NCBI GenBank assembly: GCA_947491945.1
Contig: CANLLN010000016.1
Span: forward strand, 47,445 to 111,444
Direction of reading: 5' to 3'
DNA: 64,000 nt
DNA from: an uncultured Carboxylicivirga sp.
GTDB lineage: Bacteria; Bacteroidota; Bacteroidia; Bacteroidales; Marinilabiliaceae
Below, one piece after another: positions 27,842 to 36,698 of the stretch. A program made the translations under genes and the position numbers. Position 1 is the stretch's first letter. The number at the start of each line of letters is the position of its first letter. Below the pieces are notes generated by a model. It had not been told where the DNA came from. It worked only from the letters and a program-made list of their open reading frames with translations, and searched no databases.

Positions 27842-29281
27842 ATGCACAAAAAACTATTTCAGGGCTTACTAATAACCCTACTGGGCTTCGTGGCTGTTAG
27901 CTGTAACAATGATGACACACCGGCTCCCGTGTCGTTTAGCATCACCTCAACTATCGATGAGACAAGTCCCATCACACTCTTATGCGGTGAGACCATCACC
28001 TTGCAATACGAGGCGGCCAATACCCAAAGCATTTCTTTTGAAAACGCACCGGCCGGCTGGCAAACCACCGTTGACGAAGAAACACAGACCATACAAATTA
28101 CCGCAGCCGAGGCAACAGTCGAAGCGCAAGGCGGTGCCTTTACCCTCAATATCATGGCCGATGGAGACAGCAATCCGATAACTGAGCAGCTGTCCTTATA
28201 CTGGCTCAAGTCATTCGACGATGCCCGCGGCACCTTTGTGTTAAACGAGGGAAACATGACCAGCGAAAATGGTTCATTAATTTACATCACCCCCGAGGGC
28301 ATCGTTATCGACAGTGTGTACAAACGCGTAAACGGTACCGAGCTGGGCAACGTAGCTCAGGACATGGTCAGTCGCGATGGTAAAATCTACATCATCTCGC
28401 AAAATGGCAATGAGAACCCGGCCGGCACCACCTTCGAAAATGATGGCATGCTAATTATCCTTAATGCCCAAACCCTGAAAAAAGAGAAAGCATTCACCAA
28501 AGAACAGCTTCCCGAACTTACCTGGCCTAGCCACATTGCCGTATTGGATGCACAGCATGTGTATATCCGCGATAATGGCACTGCTTCGGGTGATGCAGGC
28601 AATGGTCAAATTTGGTTACTCAATAGCGAAAGCGGCGAGCTAACGGTAGTTGAAGGATCAAGCGGGGCTCCCAAAAAACCCTTTGTGACGATGGATGGCA
28701 AAATTTACACTTTCAAAAGTGGCTTTGTCTATTCCTATGTCTGGGAAATCAGCCCGGAGGCAGCTGTTGTGAATCGCATCAAGCTACCAGCATACTGGAA
28801 AGGTGCGGAAGGCATACAGGCGGCAGGCAACGGTCAGCTGTGGGTGCATGGCACACAGTATGGTCCCGACTTATTTGTAAAATATGATTTGGCCACTCAG
28901 GAAGAGGTTTTAAGAAAGACAATCCTCAATAAGCCAGCTAATGGCTCATCGGGCCGCTCTTTTGTCGCCCAAGGCAACAACATCTACTACACATGGGAAG
29001 GCACCATCTGCCGACTGTCGTTCGATGAGGGTGCCCCCGAAAACGAGGAGGAACTGCTGGATATTTCCACGCTGGATAGTAATGCCCGTGAGTTTTACAA
29101 CGGGCTGGGCGTGCATCCTGTTACCGGACATATTTATGCCAATACTATCAAAGGGGTAGGTCCGTTCTACACGACCAACCACATCTGGATATTCGACTTT
29201 GAGCAGAGCACAACGGAAGCGCTGCATCAGTTTAAGGATTTTACCCACTTCCCGGCCGGCATATTTTTTCCGGAACATTAG
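27842..29281 (+). CDS. Paralogous propeller lipoprotein with N-terminal Ig-like domain
   Basis: A 479-residue lipoprotein (FVAVSCNNDD, Cys ~21). Residues ~30-120 form an Ig/PKD-like domain; the propeller starts with RGTFVLNEGNMTSENGSL and NGTELGNVAQDM, the signature block of this set. Repeated GKIYIISQNG-like and GQIWLLNSESG-like blades follow. It differs from the 25227 protein by the extra N-terminal domain. It is the first of three tandem paralogues (27842, 29410, 30709), which points to local duplication. Likely located on the outside of the outer membrane, ligand unknown but probably a corrinoid. Confidence 0.83.
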   Translation: MHKKLFQGLLITLLGFVAVSCNNDDTPAPVSFSITSTIDETSPITLLCGETITLQYEAANTQSISFENAPAGWQTTVDEETQTIQITAAEATVEAQGGAFTLNIMADGDSNPITEQLSLYWLKSFDDARGTFVLNEGNMTSENGSLIYITPEGIVIDSVYKRVNGTELGNVAQDMVSRDGKIYIISQNGNENPAGTTFENDGMLIILNAQTLKKEKAFTKEQLPELTWPSHIAVLDAQHVYIRDNGTASGDAGNGQIWLLNSESGELTVVEGSSGAPKKPFVTMDGKIYTFKSGFVYSYVWEISPEAAVVNRIKLPAYWKGAEGIQAAGNGQLWVHGTQYGPDLFVKYDLATQEEVLRKTILNKPANGSSGRSFVAQGNNIYYTWEGTICRLSFDEGAPENEEELLDISTLDSNAREFYNGLGVHPVTGHIYANTIKGVGPFYTTNHIWIFDFEQSTTEALHQFKDFTHFPAGIFFPEH

Positions 29282-29327
29282 AATAGAGTGGGAACGTCTG
29301 AACCGAAGTACTTGAATCCCCCAATGC

Positions 29328-29376
29328 CACTGCCTTAGGCGGTGTGCTTCCCCTTGCTCTCTGGAGCAAAGGGAAG
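29328..29376. repeat. Two adjacent hairpins in the gap between propeller genes
   Basis: CACTGCC/GGCGGTG forms one stem (29328-29345, 3-nt loop with one wobble pair) and CTTCCCCTTGCTC/GAGCAAAGGGAAG another (29347-29376, one mismatch). No T-run follows. The core TGCCTTAGGCG recurs around 30643 in the next intergenic gap. These may act as RNA-stabilising or attenuating elements between operon genes. Confidence 0.5.
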
Positions 29377-29409
29377 ATAGTATAAAACAATCTCTTAAAT
29401 CTAAATTTA

Positions 29410-30633
29410 ATGAAACGTATTAAGTATTTATTATTTCTGATGCTCAACTCGGTGCTACTGCTGAGCTGCTCAGACGATAAGGTACTCAACAGTAAAGAAG
29501 AAGATGTAAGTCAGTTGGGTTATGCCCGTCCCGGTGGCGTTTTTGTACTGAATGGTGGTGCCCGCATGGTCGAAAACGGCTCCCTCACCTACATTGCCCC
29601 CGACGGATCGGTGGAAACCAATGTTTATAAGCAAGTCAATGGAACCGAGTTGGGTAATGACGCTATTGATATGTACCTGCACGGCAATAAGCTTTATATC
29701 TTATGCAACGACTTTATACAGCTGGATGGCCAACCCGGCGATGGTGCGTTGATTATTGTGGATGCCATCACGCTGAAAAAGGAAAAAGCCTACAGACTTA
29801 GTGAGCTTGTGTACGACCTGCCCGAGGGCATGCGACCCGAACATGAGGGCGGCATCATGTCATTATCAAATATTGCTGTGCTGGACGAACACAACATCTT
29901 CATCAATGATGCACAAGCCCTTTTTCGTTTCGATTCAACCACCGGCAAGCTTACCCTGGTAAAAGGCAGCTACCACATCGCCAACGCCGGCGGTACCATA
30001 GAAGGCAAAGTATCGGGTAAATCAATGGCCGTGGTCGACGACAAACTCTATATGGGCGTAGGCGGCTTTTGGTCCGATGCCGGGGTTTACGAATTCGTTA
30101 AAAATAAAGATGAGGTGAACCGAACCCTGAGCTTTGAAAGCTCCAACCTGATCGCTGGCCTTATCGCCGGTGATAATGGTGAAGTATGGGTAGGCACCTA
30201 CAGTCGCCAGAATAAAAACAATAACCAGGTGTACAAGGTAAGCAGCGCAACGATGACCTTGCTCGACTCGAAAAATATAACGGCCGATTTCTCGCCCGGA
30301 TACAACAATACATCGGGCTTATCCTTGGCGGGCGATTGGTTTTACCATGCCGGACAAAAGCCACGGATACATCGTTTCTCCTTTGCTAATGGCAGCAAGG
30401 AAATACTGGTTGATGCCCTCGCGGACGAACCGAACGCCAACTACCTAACAACCAACTTAGTAGTAAATTCCATCAATAACTATGTGTATGTGGCCACAGC
30501 TCAAGAGTATATGGAAAATATCATTACCAATAACAACCTGCTAATTTACGATTGCAGTGGCAGCGAGGCCAAGCTCATTGATAACATTGCCGGTAAAACC
30601 AGTTATGTAACCAATATTTTACCTGTTGATTAG
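29410..30633 (+). CDS. Paralogous propeller lipoprotein without Ig-like domain
   Basis: A 407-residue lipoprotein (lipobox VLLLSCSDD). After a short linker it enters the propeller with GGVFVLNGGARMVENGSL and VNGTELGNDAIDM, clearly related to the neighbours, but the LNEGNM element is changed to LNGGAR. Blade motifs include NKLYILCND, DDKLYMGVGGF and NGEVWVGTYS. It lacks the N-terminal Ig-like domain of both flanking paralogues. The altered signature may indicate a different ligand or loss of a contact; this is inference. Same-strand context and the B12 riboswitch upstream of the run suggest surface corrinoid handling. Confidence 0.83.
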   Translation: MKRIKYLLFLMLNSVLLLSCSDDKVLNSKEEDVSQLGYARPGGVFVLNGGARMVENGSLTYIAPDGSVETNVYKQVNGTELGNDAIDMYLHGNKLYILCNDFIQLDGQPGDGALIIVDAITLKKEKAYRLSELVYDLPEGMRPEHEGGIMSLSNIAVLDEHNIFINDAQALFRFDSTTGKLTLVKGSYHIANAGGTIEGKVSGKSMAVVDDKLYMGVGGFWSDAGVYEFVKNKDEVNRTLSFESSNLIAGLIAGDNGEVWVGTYSRQNKNNNQVYKVSSATMTLLDSKNITADFSPGYNNTSGLSLAGDWFYHAGQKPRIHRFSFANGSKEILVDALADEPNANYLTTNLVVNSINNYVYVATAQEYMENIITNNNLLIYDCSGSEAKLIDNIAGKTSYVTNILPVD

Positions 30634-30708
30634 TAAAAGAAGTGCCTTAGGCGATAACATCCGTCACAAACCATTGAATATCATAACCATTAATTAAAAA
30701 AAATAGAA

Positions 30709-32031
30709 ATGAAAAACTTAAAACTCCTTGTCATTACAGCATTATCCTTGAGCATATTTGCCTGCTCTGAGGATACCGTATTACCCGATGCACCAGAGGT
30801 GACCATTGGTGTGAGTGATGGGCTGAAAGAAATTGCCCAAAACGACACCCTGGCATTGGTAGCTAGCATTAACAGCAGTGCAGAAGCCACCATCACCTGG
30901 AGAATTAACGATGAAGTAACCAAGGCGGGCGATACCTTATTTTTTGTGAAGAAAAACATAGGTGACTACCACATCAGCCTGGAGGCCGAGAATGCAGGTG
31001 GCAAACAAACTACCAGCCTAACGGTGCATGTTTTCGGAATGTTTCGCGATGGTACCTTTGTACTAAACGAGGGCAACATGACCAGTGAAAACGGAACACT
31101 TATTTTTATAAGCCCGAAAGGAGTTGCTACCGACAGTGTTTACCAAAAGGTTAACGGATCAGAACTGGGCAACTCGACTCAAGACTTGTTTATAGCTGAT
31201 AATAAAATTTACATACTCGCTCAAAATGGCGATCGTCTGAACGGTGATGGAATGTTGGTGGTGGCCAATGCTGAAACCCTTGAAAAAGAAACTGCCTACT
31301 CTAATGATGATCTGGCAGAGCTCAGTTGGCCCTCTCATGTTGCCGTGATTGGAAATACGGCCTATATACGTGATAATGCGGGTGTTTACGCTCTGAATCT
31401 TGACACAAGAGCATTAACATTTATTGAAGGAACAAGTGGGGCTAAAAAGAACCGAATGGCGGTTGTAAATGAGCAGGTTTTCGTTTCTGCCGGTACAAAA
31501 ATGCTGGTTTTACAAGAGGGTACACTTCAATCAGAAGTGACTCTTCCCGGCAACATCTCAGGTCTGGTACGCTCGACCGATGATAATTTATTGATTTCCT
31601 GCAGCGGCACTCCTTCTTATATCTTAAAGGTAAATGCAACGGATCATACCATCATGAAGCAAAATGAAGTAGCTGACTTCAATATCAGCGCCGGATGGGG
31701 CGTGAGCCCGGCTATTAGTGCCAAAGGTGATACGGTTTATTTTAACACAAGCACAAAAATCTGCCGTCACCTCCTCAGTACGAATGAAACAGCCGTGATG
31801 ACCAATGTGAGTGACCATATAGAGAACGCTGGTATTGTCTATAACAATCTGGGTGTACACCCACTAACAGGTGAAGTGTATTTCAATACGATGAAAGGCT
31901 ACGGATCGGATTACCTGATTAACAACATTACGGTCTTTAACTTTGATGGTGAAACACCCGAATTGGTGTATGATTTTAAAGACTACACGAATTTTCCGGC
32001 AGGTTTCTTCTTTACAGCAAATTATCGTTGA
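30709..32031 (+). CDS. Paralogous propeller lipoprotein with N-terminal Ig-like domain
   Basis: A 440-residue lipoprotein (lipobox LSIFACSED). An Ig/PKD-like domain occupies ~25-105, including TITWRINDEVTKAGDTL. The propeller starts with GTFVLNEGNMTSENGTL and VNGSELGNSTQDLF, almost the same as the 27842 protein, and has blades such as DNKIYILAQNG and NTAYIRDNAGVYAL. The C-terminus (DYTNFPAGFFFTANYR) matches that of 27842 (DFTHFPAGIFFPEH), so these two are the closest pair in the cluster. It is the last gene of the B12 run; a copy of a dispersed repeat and then a terminator follow. Confidence 0.83.
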   Translation: MKNLKLLVITALSLSIFACSEDTVLPDAPEVTIGVSDGLKEIAQNDTLALVASINSSAEATITWRINDEVTKAGDTLFFVKKNIGDYHISLEAENAGGKQTTSLTVHVFGMFRDGTFVLNEGNMTSENGTLIFISPKGVATDSVYQKVNGSELGNSTQDLFIADNKIYILAQNGDRLNGDGMLVVANAETLEKETAYSNDDLAELSWPSHVAVIGNTAYIRDNAGVYALNLDTRALTFIEGTSGAKKNRMAVVNEQVFVSAGTKMLVLQEGTLQSEVTLPGNISGLVRSTDDNLLISCSGTPSYILKVNATDHTIMKQNEVADFNISAGWGVSPAISAKGDTVYFNTSTKICRHLLSTNETAVMTNVSDHIENAGIVYNNLGVHPLTGEVYFNTMKGYGSDYLINNITVFNFDGETPELVYDFKDYTNFPAGFFFTANYR

Positions 32032-32060
32032 TGAGTGCAGATAAAATACACGAGTGGAGT

Positions 32061-32157
32061 GTTCAGTAAGTTTTAGGGAACGATTCTCTAGCGTAAGATG
32101 CTTATAGAGAACGGTGCCGCAAATGCTTAATTAAACAGATCTTTCAGAACTTACTAC
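32061..32157. repeat. MITE-like repeat, copy B (~97 bp)
   Basis: Related to 12556-12644. Left end GTTCAGTAAGTTTTAGGGAA, middle GATGCTTATAGAGAA, right end CAGAACTTACTAC. The ends carry inverted AGTAAGTT cores, and an internal imperfect stem pairs GGAACGATTCTC with GAGAACGGTGCC. It begins 30 bp after the last propeller gene and contains no gene. Confidence 0.75.
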
Positions 32158-32167
32158 CAGTTGGAAG

Positions 32168-32200
32168 AAGAGCAGGTCCTTACGGGCTTGCTCTTTTTTA
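32168..32200 (+). terminator. Terminator of the B12 gene run
   Basis: AAGAGCA (32168-32174) pairs with TGCTCTT (32189-32195), followed by TTTTT. It marks the end of the run begun at the second riboswitch. The following stretch 32201-32499 shows no supported gene or RNA. Confidence 0.8.
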
Positions 32201-32499
32201 TATTAAAAACGCATTTATCCAGATTAAAATGAGTGTAAAACAGAGTATGTGCCATGCCCGGATTGCTCGTTGGTTTGAAAGTGACCGATGGCCTGCGTAA
32301 TACCACTACCTCCTCCCTGAATCATTGCTAACCACTCAAAAGATATGACAGAAGCTATAATTTGTACCTCCAGGCGCACTTTCCCCGCCGGCACATTCAA
32401 TCAAACACATTAGATTGACAGTCAGCTAGATAGGCAACTAAGAAAATTACATTTCGTTAATTAATTGATTAAAAGAAACAAAAGTTCGCATAGAAACTA

Positions 32500-32531
32500 T
32501 TTGCCATTTCCGCATGTATCTTTTATATTTG
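32500..32531 (+). promoter_or_regulatory. Consensus Bacteroidota promoter for the BCCT gene
   Basis: TTTG at 32500-32503, a 20-nt spacer, then TATATTTG at 32524-32531 match both parts of the TTTG-N19-21-TAnnTTTG consensus. Transcription from here would give a leader of about 175 nt before the ATG. Confidence 0.7.
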
Positions 32532-32597
32532 CGCCCCTAAATAGGAAAAGCATACCACTTATTTCACCAGATTCTACAAACATCGATCAAAACTAAA

Positions 32598-32623
32598 CAC
32601 GACCAATCAGCACATGGGTCGTG
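32598..32623 (+). promoter_or_regulatory. Leader hairpin upstream of the BCCT gene
   Basis: CACGACC (32598-32604) pairs perfectly with GGTCGTG (32617-32623) inside the predicted leader. The stem is 7 bp with a 12-nt loop and no T-run. It may be a post-transcriptional control element; no known riboswitch class is recognised. Confidence 0.4.
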
Positions 32624-32714
32624 AGGAATCATATTGCACTAACTCACACCAAGCTAGCACAATAAGAGATTATGAATCAAACTAAATAAGAGGGAAACAA
32701 CCAAAAAACAATTG

Positions 32715-34271
32715 ATGAAACAAAAGTATAAAAGAAGCGACAAGCGAACTTTTTTGGGTATCAAAGCCAACGGTCCCGTCTTTATTATCTCCTTACTAAT
32801 AATTGCTGCATTAGTCGTTACAACCCTATGGATTGGCGACCCTATGGAGCAATACTTTTCACAAATTCAAACAGCAGTGGCCAATAACACCGGCTGGTTC
32901 TTCATACTGGTAATAAATGTTTTACTACTATTCGCTGTTTATATTGGCTTAAGCAAATTTGGAAAAATACGGCTGGGAGGCAAAGATGCACAACCTGAAT
33001 TTTCAACAAAAGGATGGTATTCGATGCTTTTCAGCGCCGGCATGGGTATTGGCTTACTTTTCTGGAGTGTGGCAGAACCCGTTTTGCACTTTAACAGTAA
33101 TCCTCTGATCGATAATGCCGATCAGGTAGAGGCTGCCAAATCAGCCATGGGCATAACTTTTCTGCACTATGGTCTGCATGTTTGGGGACTATATGCCATA
33201 GTAGGCTTGGCATTGGCATTTTTTACATTTAACCGTAAGCTCCCCCTAACCATCCGCTCGGTGTTTCACCCTCTCCTTGGCGATAAGATATACGGACCGA
33301 TTGGCGATGCCATTGATATTATTTCAGTAATCGCTACCATTTTTGGTTTGGCCACAACCTTAGGCTTAGGAGTTCAGCAAGTCAATGCCGGGTTAGATCA
33401 TCTATTTGGTATTGCCATCAGCACCAATACACAAATTATACTTATCATACTTATTACTGCTGTTGCTACCCTATCGTTAGTTCTCGGACTGGATAAAGGT
33501 GTGAGACGCCTAAGCGAGTGGAACATGCGATTGGCAGTGGGATTACTCATTTTTATGATTATTGTTGGGCCAACCGTATTTGTATTCAAATCCTTTGTGC
33601 AAAATGTAGGTCATTACATTAGTGAGTTCTTTGAACTCAGTTTCTGGACAGAAACCTACTCCGGTGTTAATGACACAAAACACTGGCAGAGCTCATGGTC
33701 AGTATTTTACTGGGCCTGGTGGATTGCCTGGTCGCCTTTTGTAGGTCTCTTTATAGCCCGCATCTCCAAAGGGCGCACCATAAAAGAGTTTGTTTTCGGC
33801 GTGTTGCTGGTGCCCACCATCCTTTCATTCTTTTGGATGTCGGTATTTGGTGGTAGTGCCATCTATCAGGAACTAATGGGAAGCCATCTTGTCACCGAGG
33901 CAGTCAACGAAAACGTAGCCACTGCCATTTATAAATTACTGGAACAGTATCCCATAGCCAACGCATCATCCTTTCTGGCCATCCTACTGGTTATCAGCTT
34001 CTTTATCACCTCCTCAGATTCCGGATCGATGGTAGTTGACACACTTACATCCGGTGGTAGGCACGATGCCCCCGTTGGTCAAAAGGTATTTTGGGCATCT
34101 ATGGAAGGCATCGTAGCGGCCATACTTATTGTTGGTGGCGGTTTAACGGCCTTACAGACGGCATCAATTTTAACAGGCCTCCCATTTGCTATGCTGTTGA
34201 TCGTACTCTGTTTTAGCTTTCATAAATCACTCAATGCCTATTATAACGAGCATTTTACTAAGCTAAAGTAG
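32715..34271 (+). CDS. BCCT-family transporter (betaine/choline/carnitine type)
   Basis: A 518-residue inner-membrane protein with about twelve helices. Family marks are GMGIGLLFWSVAEP in the third-helix region and WAWWIAWSPFVGLFIARISK, the conserved signature in helix 8 with the Trp residues of the substrate box. The GMGIG form fits sodium-coupled betaine carriers rather than the proton-coupled choline type (which usually has G-x-D), but this is a weak criterion. It imports a quaternary ammonium compatible solute for osmoprotection. The ATG at 32715 directly follows a TTG; the ATG is chosen. It has its own strong promoter and a long leader. There is no long cytosolic C-terminal osmosensor domain. 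Confidence 0.93.
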   Translation: MKQKYKRSDKRTFLGIKANGPVFIISLLIIAALVVTTLWIGDPMEQYFSQIQTAVANNTGWFFILVINVLLLFAVYIGLSKFGKIRLGGKDAQPEFSTKGWYSMLFSAGMGIGLLFWSVAEPVLHFNSNPLIDNADQVEAAKSAMGITFLHYGLHVWGLYAIVGLALAFFTFNRKLPLTIRSVFHPLLGDKIYGPIGDAIDIISVIATIFGLATTLGLGVQQVNAGLDHLFGIAISTNTQIILIILITAVATLSLVLGLDKGVRRLSEWNMRLAVGLLIFMIIVGPTVFVFKSFVQNVGHYISEFFELSFWTETYSGVNDTKHWQSSWSVFYWAWWIAWSPFVGLFIARISKGRTIKEFVFGVLLVPTILSFFWMSVFGGSAIYQELMGSHLVTEAVNENVATAIYKLLEQYPIANASSFLAILLVISFFITSSDSGSMVVDTLTSGGRHDAPVGQKVFWASMEGIVAAILIVGGGLTALQTASILTGLPFAMLLIVLCFSFHKSLNAYYNEHFTKLK

Positions 34272-34292
34272 AAACAAACGCATTTATGCTTG

Positions 34293-34335
34293 CATAAACC
34301 TCCCCACCTATCATTCCGGAGGGGAAGGGTTTATG
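34293..34335 (+). terminator. Hairpin after the BCCT gene
   Basis: CATAAACC (34293-34300) pairs with GGTTTATG (34328-34335) and CCCC (34302-34305) with GGGG (34321-34324), with a small AA bulge. A competing stem TTTATG/CATAAA (34283-34298) overlaps it. No long T-run follows, so termination strength is uncertain. Confidence 0.5.
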
Positions 34336-34460
34336 TCAATGACCCACTTACTAGAGAGACGTCATACTTATATGAAGATGATTAATCTGCTTTGAGCGCG
34401 TAGCATCAATATCCAAACAATTCTCAATCCTTTTCTGGCTTATCCAGGCTAAATATACCT

Positions 34461-34468
34461 TATCTTTG
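34461..34468 (+). promoter_or_regulatory. Candidate -7 box for the helical-repeat gene
   Basis: TATCTTTG matches TAnnTTTG, 19 nt upstream of the ATG at 34488. Confidence 0.4.
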
Positions 34469-34487
34469 CCGGTAAAATTAAATTACC

Positions 34488-35027
34488 ATGGGCAGCCGAA
34501 AAGAGGAAATAATAAACATGATAAGTGGCGGATGGCCCGGTGCTGCTTTTAAAGACCTGGCACACGAATTTCACCAGTCACCCCATGATATTCAGTTATT
34601 GTTTGAATTGAATGAGCATCCTACGCATCGCATTGCCTGGCGCTCAGCCTACCTGTTGGATACCATCCACGACATCAATAGGGACAGCTTGCGCAATTAC
34701 CTGGAAGTCATTATTGAGCGCTGCCCCAGACTAACGAACGAGAGTATTAAACGCCATTACCTACGTATCCTTGCCCAATACGACCTGAGCAAACTAGCCG
34801 ATGGCAGGCTACTGGACTGCTGCTTCCAATGGCTGCAAACCGCTGAAACACCCATTGCCGTTAAGGCACACTGTATGCAGATACTCTATGGTCTGTGCGC
34901 CCACTATCCTGAGCTGATACCCGAACTTAAAGCTGTTTTAACCGGACTACTGCCCTACGCCAGCAAAGGAGAAGCCAACCGGGCAAAAAAGATACTATCC
35001 CAACTGAATGCCTCAATAGAAAGATAA
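34488..35027 (+). CDS. HEAT/ARM-like helical repeat protein, unknown role
   Basis: A 179-residue cytosolic protein with no signal peptide, membrane helix or catalytic motif. It is all-helical by composition, with units such as HRIAWRSAYLLDTIHD and PIAVKAHCMQILYGLCAHYPEL that recall HEAT/adenylate-cyclase-like repeats. I recognise it only as a small conserved-looking Bacteroidota type. Its own -7 box and the convergent OM barrel gene downstream suggest a single-gene unit. It may be an adaptor for another protein. Confidence 0.75.
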   Translation: MGSRKEEIINMISGGWPGAAFKDLAHEFHQSPHDIQLLFELNEHPTHRIAWRSAYLLDTIHDINRDSLRNYLEVIIERCPRLTNESIKRHYLRILAQYDLSKLADGRLLDCCFQWLQTAETPIAVKAHCMQILYGLCAHYPELIPELKAVLTGLLPYASKGEANRAKKILSQLNASIER

Positions 35028-35064
35028 GCCCAATCCTAGTAGAAGGATCAATAAATAACATGTG

Positions 35065-35114
35065 ACTTATCGGATGACTAAGTTATTGGTTATGTATTCA
35101 GTCATCCTATAAGT
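35065..35114. repeat. Dispersed palindrome, copy 3
   Basis: Left arm ACTTATCGGATGACT (35065-35079) is identical to copy 1; right arm AGTCATCCTATAAGT (35100-35114) has one mismatch. The 20-nt loop ends with ATTC as in copy 1. It lies between the convergent helical-repeat and OM barrel genes. Confidence 0.8.
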
Positions 35115-35143
35115 GATGCAATGAAATTTATATGAACGTACTA

Positions 35144-36580
35144 CTAGTCACCGCTGTTCAGCAACTTATCCTCCCACTTTTTGGTAAAATCATCGAGAAA
35201 AGGAATGGAGATACCCACTATAAATCGCCAGCGATTCCATCGCACATCGGTATAGGCATCCGGATCGAGAATACCGGAGCTATCGCCCTCTGGAAAGCCC
35301 AGGGCTCTATCTATCCGATACTTGGTGGTGGCCAAAGTACCGCCAAAGGTGATTTCAGCACGCTTGAAATGCACCACCATCCCGGCACCAAAATGCTGAA
35401 TATTAGAGTTAAAAGTGGAGGCATATGTTTTTTCCCTGAAGGCACTCTGCGTACTGCTACCTACAACTGCTGCTGAGTAATCTGTTGAGTAGCTGACATA
35501 TCCGTACAGAGCCTCACTGAACACGAAATTATATCCTACTCCCACATTAAATACCGGATTAAGTTTATCCACCAGAAAAGACTGATACGCATTGCCTGAA
35601 CTCTGACCATAGAATGGCTCACCATTCATCATGGTATATTCATCAAGGCCACCAAAGTATTCCACACTGGCATGCAGCGATCCTTTTGGGATAGTATAAC
35701 CCACACCGGCTGCCACCGAAAGAGGTGTTTTAAGACGCATATCTAAATCATTTTGCCTGTCCCGCTCATAAACAGGCTCAAGCGAGCTAATGCCGGTGTA
35801 CACATAATCATAGGTAAAAGAGCCTTTTCCTTTTATGGAAACAGAAGGGGTAGTGATGGTAATTCCCCAGGTGATGGGGTCATAGTCCCACGCCAATCCT
35901 ATTTTCCACAGCATTCCGGTATGTGAATAATTATACTGGCTATTATTTCGGAAACTCTCCACATCCTCCGAAGCGGTGTAGGCATACATCTGGGTCTCAT
36001 CGGTGGCACTTTGCTTTCTAATGGTCACAAAATTACTGACACCCAGACTAAACCGCTTATTGGGTGAATAAGACCAACTCAGCCCCAGCCACTCTTCATT
36101 AAATTTCTTTCGGAGATACACATCACCACTGAAATACTCATCGCCGGGTATGCTTGGAAAGATATCGCTATACGAACTGTTACTCTCGTCTATGTTCACA
36201 TCCATGCGCCGCCGCCCCAGAAAAGAATAGGCAAAGGCATGTTTGTCCCAGCCCTTTATACGGTAGGTACCGGCCAGCAAACTGGGCGCACCGCCAAAGT
36301 CAGACTGACTACCTGGCGAGGTGCGCTGGTCGTCGGACTGTGTTTTAAAGGAGAAAGTACTTAGCTGATACACCTTACCACTGATGATAAAAGCATTGTC
36401 TTCGATCAGACTCAAACGCGCCGGATTGTAAAACACAGCACCTAAATCTTCAACACTACCCGACACCGAGTTACTCAGCAGCATTGAGTTGGTTCCATAT
36501 TGTTCGGTCCAGTAATGCGCATCCTGACCATGCGCCAGTGCACTTAACAGTACGAGCAGTCCGATCAGTTTTATCTTCAT
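35144..36580 (-). CDS. Outer-membrane beta-barrel protein (FadL/OmpP1-like)
   Basis: A 478-residue exported protein. The signal peptide is MKIKLIGLLVLLSALAHGQ; it starts at the ATG at 36580, while the longer frame begins with a TTG nine codons upstream. The mature part has an early LGAVFYNPARLSLIEDNAFIIS segment, reminiscent of the N-terminal hatch region of FadL/OmpP1-like barrels, followed by alternating strands ending in WRFIVGISIPFLDDF. Such proteins take up hydrophobic compounds, but the substrate is unknown and the match is by pattern only. It is transcribed divergently from the MATE gene. Confidence 0.75.
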   Translation of the reverse strand: MKIKLIGLLVLLSALAHGQDAHYWTEQYGTNSMLLSNSVSGSVEDLGAVFYNPARLSLIEDNAFIISGKVYQLSTFSFKTQSDDQRTSPGSQSDFGGAPSLLAGTYRIKGWDKHAFAYSFLGRRRMDVNIDESNSSYSDIFPSIPGDEYFSGDVYLRKKFNEEWLGLSWSYSPNKRFSLGVSNFVTIRKQSATDETQMYAYTASEDVESFRNNSQYNYSHTGMLWKIGLAWDYDPITWGITITTPSVSIKGKGSFTYDYVYTGISSLEPVYERDRQNDLDMRLKTPLSVAAGVGYTIPKGSLHASVEYFGGLDEYTMMNGEPFYGQSSGNAYQSFLVDKLNPVFNVGVGYNFVFSEALYGYVSYSTDYSAAVVGSSTQSAFREKTYASTFNSNIQHFGAGMVVHFKRAEITFGGTLATTKYRIDRALGFPEGDSSGILDPDAYTDVRWNRWRFIVGISIPFLDDFTKKWEDKLLNSGD

Positions 36581-36666
36581 ACAGTTAAAAAATGTTTGGT
36601 AAAGCAAATTAGTAAATAAAAACGGACAAATAACATTAAAAACCCTACTGAATCACCACCTTTTTA

Positions 36667-36674
36667 TACTTTTG
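36667..36674 (+). promoter_or_regulatory. Candidate -7 box for the MATE gene
   Basis: TACTTTTG matches TAnnTTTG and overlaps the TTG codon at 36672 that would begin the longest frame. This argues for the downstream ATG at 36699 as the true start. Confidence 0.5.
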
Positions 36675-36698
36675 TTGTTTACCATTGAAACAACCAAC

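Noticed and set aside
16630..32031. A horizontally acquired island covering the cytochrome and B12 locus
   Set aside because: No integrase, tRNA junction or direct repeats are seen, and base and codon use look like the rest of the window by eye.
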